From Acarospora socialis (lineage: Eukaryota; Ascomycota; Lecanoromycetes; Acarosporales; Acarosporaceae): a stretch of 64,000 nucleotides of DNA. A program made the position numbers and the translations under genes. The notes beneath the pieces were generated by a model that saw only the letters and a program-made list of their open reading frames with translations, was not told the origin of the DNA and did not search any database. The DNA lies in NCBI GenBank assembly GCA_025617375.2, contig JAMYGW020000011.1, positions 1,488,001 through 1,552,000 on the forward strand, given 5' to 3'. The stretch's first letter is position 1; each line of letters starts with the position of its first letter. This document shows positions 60,175 to 64,000 of the stretch, piece by piece.

Positions 60175-63100
60175 TCACGGCCGTGCCTGATCATTCGCCA
60201 TGATGTCAACGTAACCCCTCCCCTTCTTCGTTTTCTTGACTGTTCCTCCTTTCCGCACTGCCGGTGCGCCGATCAGATCGTCTATGGAGCTGGCATTACT
60301 CATTGACGTCGCAGGTCGGGATGGTGGACCAGAAGGCGGACCACCCCCGGCACCCGATGCTATTGCGGCCAAGCTGGGCGGTACAAGTGTGCTGCCGGGC
60401 TCGACAGGAGAATCGGTCCTTTGCGGCGTCCCGGTACCGGAGGGCGGCCCTGATGGCGGTAGAGCCGCAACAGAAGGCATCGAAGTAGATGCGGCTGCCG
60501 ATAGATTCGAGCCTGAAGTAGGCGCTTGCGGCCTTGCGCCAACTGGGATCGGGTTTCGAGTAACCGGCGGACTACTCACAGCTCGAGTTGGTGGTCCCCT
60601 CGGCGGAGGCGGTTTGGCACTGGGTACGGAAGTGTCGGTGCCGCCTTTCTTGTTGATCCATTTCTTGAGATCTGGATCGTAGTAGAAGGAGTTTTCTTCG
60701 CCGAGCTTGGCTTTGATGGGTCCAGGGGCTGCGTTGGGATCTTTCTTGCCGAACCAGCCTCCAAACCAGCCCTTTTTATCTCCGGACTTCGCATCCCTTT
60801 TGGCTGTGGTATCTGTCAGTACATCTACGCCGTTATCCTTCGCGGTGCGTGACACTTACCATCTTCCGCAGCGGCTTTTCTGAATGCCTCATCTGCCTCT
60901 TTGTCTTTCCGTGCTTTCTCGTTTTTGAGTACATCTGCTGCTTTCTTCGTAAACTCGTCGTCATCGTCCTCGTCCATGGTGAACCTCTTCTTGGGCTTTT
61001 GTAAATTGGGAGAAGCTTCAGGATCATCATACTGGGGTTTGTACGATGGGGGTTCGTAGGTGTTTCCATGGACATTCTCGGCTTGCGAGTCATGCCCCAA
61101 GGATGCCACGGGTTCATATGGGGAGGAGTTGTAGTTGGAGCCTGAGTAAACATGTCCATCGTTCGATTGTATCGTACTCTGATAAGCATCGTAGCCATCA
61201 AACGGAGTATTGTGCAAAGAGGGAAGTGGGGGCCTAGAGGCGTTCTGCTGATAAGGCGACGGTAGAGGCTTCAAGGAAAACGGAGTTTGCGCCGAGGATT
61301 GTTGAGAGGATTCTGTGCTGTCAGGTAGATTAGATGAGACTTCGGGACGTTGCCAATGCTCCGAGGGATGGTATTGTGGGATATGGTTGCTGGGTAAGGA
61401 AACGTGCGGCTGGTATGGCGCCCCGTAGTCGCTTCCTTGGCTTCTGGCAGGCTCGTAGGGTGAAGGCCTTTGCGATTCATATGAGGATCGACCGGGTTGC
61501 TCCAATGAAGTGCGAGGTGCGTAGGATCCAACTGGCGCATAGCGGGTATTGCTCATACCAGCCACAGATGGCGGTCCGCTTTGTACACCTGAGTATGATC
61601 CATAAAGTTCAGTGTTTGATGGTGAGCGACTGATTGTAGGTGTGCCACCAGCGACTTTGGCGAAAGGTCCGACATCCGATTCAGCTTGTCTGCCCGAACC
61701 TGTTGATGGGCCATCGCTATCGTCACCGGCAATAAAGCTATTGAACTTGGCCCAAACCGAGCCCGATACCTTGTCCATGCTTGGTTTCCACGAAGACGAC
61801 CCGTCTTTCGGTGATTGTTGCAGTCTCTTCGTAAGATCATCCAAGGCACTGAACAAAAGGCTATGATAGTACGGCGCAAGTTTCGTCGTCAACTTGAGCG
61901 AGTTAGCGATAGCGTCACAGTACTGCTGTGCTTCTGCTCGATAGCCGTATTCCGCCAATTTCATTGCATGATAGAGCTTGTACCCCTGGAGATGAGGCAC
62001 CACCGATGAAGTCGAAGAAGAAGGAGAGATGGAGATGCAGTACTCGTACACTTCACTAAGTAATATAGCATCAACGCCGGCAGCGTCACCAAAATTTTGC
62101 TGGCCTAGATCAGCGCCGATCAGCGCGATGTGGGCGTGGGGGTTGTCCGACCCTCCAAAGATGATCAAAGATCTCGCGAACAGGTAACAAATGTGCGCTG
62201 CCTCAATTCTGCCATATCCCGAGAGGAGTCGTCCTAGTGCTAGTATGGCCTGGGGATCGCCCGTACTGCGATTGCTCAGTATCAAGCTTAGAGTCTCCCG
62301 CCATCGGTCAAGACCATCAAGAGCGTTCTTCGTGGGTCCACTGTTTGGGATTTTGCTAACCATCTGTAGTCCAGCACGGGCTGAAGGTGGGACAAGCTCG
62401 TCAATGCATTCTTCCCAGTTCCCGGCAAATACCTCATATAGAGCGGCCAAAGACTCTGTGTTGTTTCCGACCAGCTTCACCTCTTGCCGCACGAACTCTT
62501 GAGCGACTTGTTTCCACACATTTTTACTCAGAGTTGATGAGATCAACATTGCATGAGCCCACAAGCGTTTGTCCACAGCGTGCCACACCGCCTTCTCGCG
62601 TTCTCCATTGACCAAGAGTTTCCTGAGTGATTCCACGAACTCGTAATTGACCGGATCCGGCTGGACAGATGAGCCGCTGGGTTTAGATATGCCAACAAGA
62701 TCCACTCCTGTACCGTACGATGGATTGGCCTCACTGTTACTTCCATCCTCTGCAAGCTCAGGGGACAGAATGGTTCGAGTAAGTTTCTCGAGGTTAATAT
62801 TACCCTCGAGAACTCCATCATGCTCAACAAGCGCTCGTAAAACCTTCAACAACAACACTCTTTCTTCGAGTTGCTTGCGAGGATCGGGAAGTGTTGTCCC
62901 TTGGCTAACGAAAGGAAGCTCTGATTCAAGCGCCAAGATCCTATTGTCTAGCCAAGTAAGGATATCTTTCTTCTTGCTTTTGGTGCGGAGTGGACCTGGA
63001 AACTTCGCAACGTGATCTTCGAGTGGTATAACAACATTTGCACTCCGAACCTGTACTTCACCTGGGCTGCACTTAATCATTGGGGCCAGATGTCCTGCAC

Positions 63101-64000
63101 TATAACGAGGTATGTGTTTAGGAAAACTGCTTACAACAGTCCCACCAAAGCCGAAAACAAACACTGGACACCCTTTCCATCGCTGCAAAGGGTCTGCTTC
63201 ACGGCCGTCCGTCGGACTGATAAAGTTTGCTGTCTGAGGAGTACTTTGCTGAGGTCCAGACTGCTGAGGCGCAGATGAACCATGCGGTGTCGATTGATGC
63301 AAGTAAGATGTTGGTTCATGGACCGAAGCAGGCCGCTGATAAGGTTCCTGTGGTATTGTCGGAAGCCTCGAGCCAGAGAATAGTTTTCCAGGTGATTGTG
63401 TCTGAGATCTACGTGGAGCAGCAAACACTGGATCCTTGACAGGTTGGTACGTATGAGGTTGCGGAGCGTATGCAGACGTTGCTCGCTTTAGTGGAGATAA
63501 TGCAGCAAGGGGAGGTGAGTTTGATGGTGGAGTTTCTGATATGCCTCGGTTCAGGATTGAATGATCTTCAGACTCAGCTGGAGACTCAAGAGCAGTGCCC
63601 TCAAAAGAGCCATGTACTACGTCATCAATTGAAATGGGTTCCTCGGTCTGTTGTAATGCGAGATCCAAGTGGTTGGATTCATGCGGTACAGTGTTTAGAC
63701 CGGCGTTGCTCGATGCGTGTATTTCTTCGGAGGCTCTTTGGAGATGGGGAGTTGAAGTAGGAATTTGTCGCTGTCCTTCGTAGGATTTCTGATGATGAGC
63801 TAGTGGGCTTGAGGTACGGGGCTGAAACGGCAGCACTCGAGACGGTGGTGGACCGCTTGTTGGTGGAGTTGCATACTTAGTCCGGCTTTGTGCAACATTG
63901 GGTTGAGTAGGAGGGGCAGATGAGTACCTTGAGGTGGTGTTGGGTATAGGAGGAGCACCGAGAGTTGATTGTGGCGGGTCGGCATACGGGTTAACCCGCT
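60175..64000 (-). CDS. SEC16: COPII coat assembly protein SEC16, 5' part missing
   Basis: Scaffold of ER exit sites. Visible exons: the window edge to 60860, and 60803-60175; the frame is open at the right edge, so the N-terminus lies outside. The visible N-terminal part is disordered. The central conserved domain runs from VFGFGGTVVSSFPKH through PLEDHVAKFPGPL, WAHAMLISSTLSKNVWKQVA and NTESLAALYEVFAGNWEECID to ALGRLLSGYGRIEAAHICYLF, the ACE1-type helical region that binds Sec13. The C-terminus has the conserved GWFGGWFGKKDP and NSFYYDPDLKKWINKKGG (Sec23-binding region) and a Pro-rich stretch ending in a basic tail. Domain content is as expected for Pezizomycotina SEC16. Confidence 0.95.

Overview
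This window is nuclear DNA from a filamentous ascomycete (Pezizomycotina). The reasons are dense genes with many 45-75 nt GT-AG introns carrying CTAAC/CTGAC-like branch sites, and typical Pezizomycotina families: a SepA-type formin, a CFEM GPI protein, a DUF7918 protein, a GAR-domain protein, an OTT_1508-like deaminase and fungal rhodopsin-like membrane proteins. I cannot fix the class; Dothideomycetes is a guess. Exon models were built by hand from splice sites, and almost all add up to exact open frames.

Layout. 1-2646 (-): mitochondrial leucyl-tRNA synthetase, 3' end cut by the window. 3289-15672: a compact group of specialised-metabolism genes: cytochrome P450 (+), secreted FAD-linked oxidase (-), fungal rhodopsin-like membrane protein (-), double A/B-barrel (ABM-like) protein (+), UbiA-family prenyltransferase/terpene cyclase (-) and a short-chain dehydrogenase (+). 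16376-17965 (-): NAD formate dehydrogenase, the right border of the group. 19201-20545 (-): polytopic membrane protein with an apparent frameshift. 22016-27815 (-): formin SepA. 28596-29260 (+) and 29444-30079 (-): two small unknown proteins, one single-pass and one with a heptad coiled coil. 31905-33109 (-): CFEM GPI protein. 35491-37476 (-): MSS1 GTPase, divergent from MAK16 (37720-38756, +). 39215-40129 (+): Mso1-like protein. 40583-43340 (+): GYP7-type Rab GAP. 44129-45539 (-): HUS1. 46013-46768 (-): unknown. 47289-51527 (-): GAR-domain protein. 52252-54299 (+): OTT_1508-like deaminase. 56400-57483 (+): GPI-type secreted protein. 58423-59692 (+): DUF7918 protein. 60175-64000 (-): SEC16, 5' end cut by the window.

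The most interesting region is 3.3-15.7 kb. A UbiA-family enzyme with a modified first aspartate motif sits beside an A/B-barrel protein, a P450, an SDR and a flavin oxidase. The fumagillin pathway uses a similar set of families around its UbiA-type terpene cyclase (Fma-TC, Fma-P450, Fma-ABM, a ketoreductase), but there is no polyketide synthase in this window. The best reading is an undescribed small meroterpenoid or terpenoid gene cluster between two housekeeping genes. That is inference: product, substrate and co-regulation cannot be seen in the sequence.

The rest is mainly housekeeping: polarity and secretion (formin, Mso1, GYP7, SEC16, GAR protein), mitochondrial translation (LeuRS, MSS1), ribosome biogenesis (MAK16) and the DNA damage checkpoint (HUS1). 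Several genes have unusual small exons: 13, 19, 21 and 27 coding nucleotides. I found no rRNA, tRNA, CRISPR array or clear transposon.
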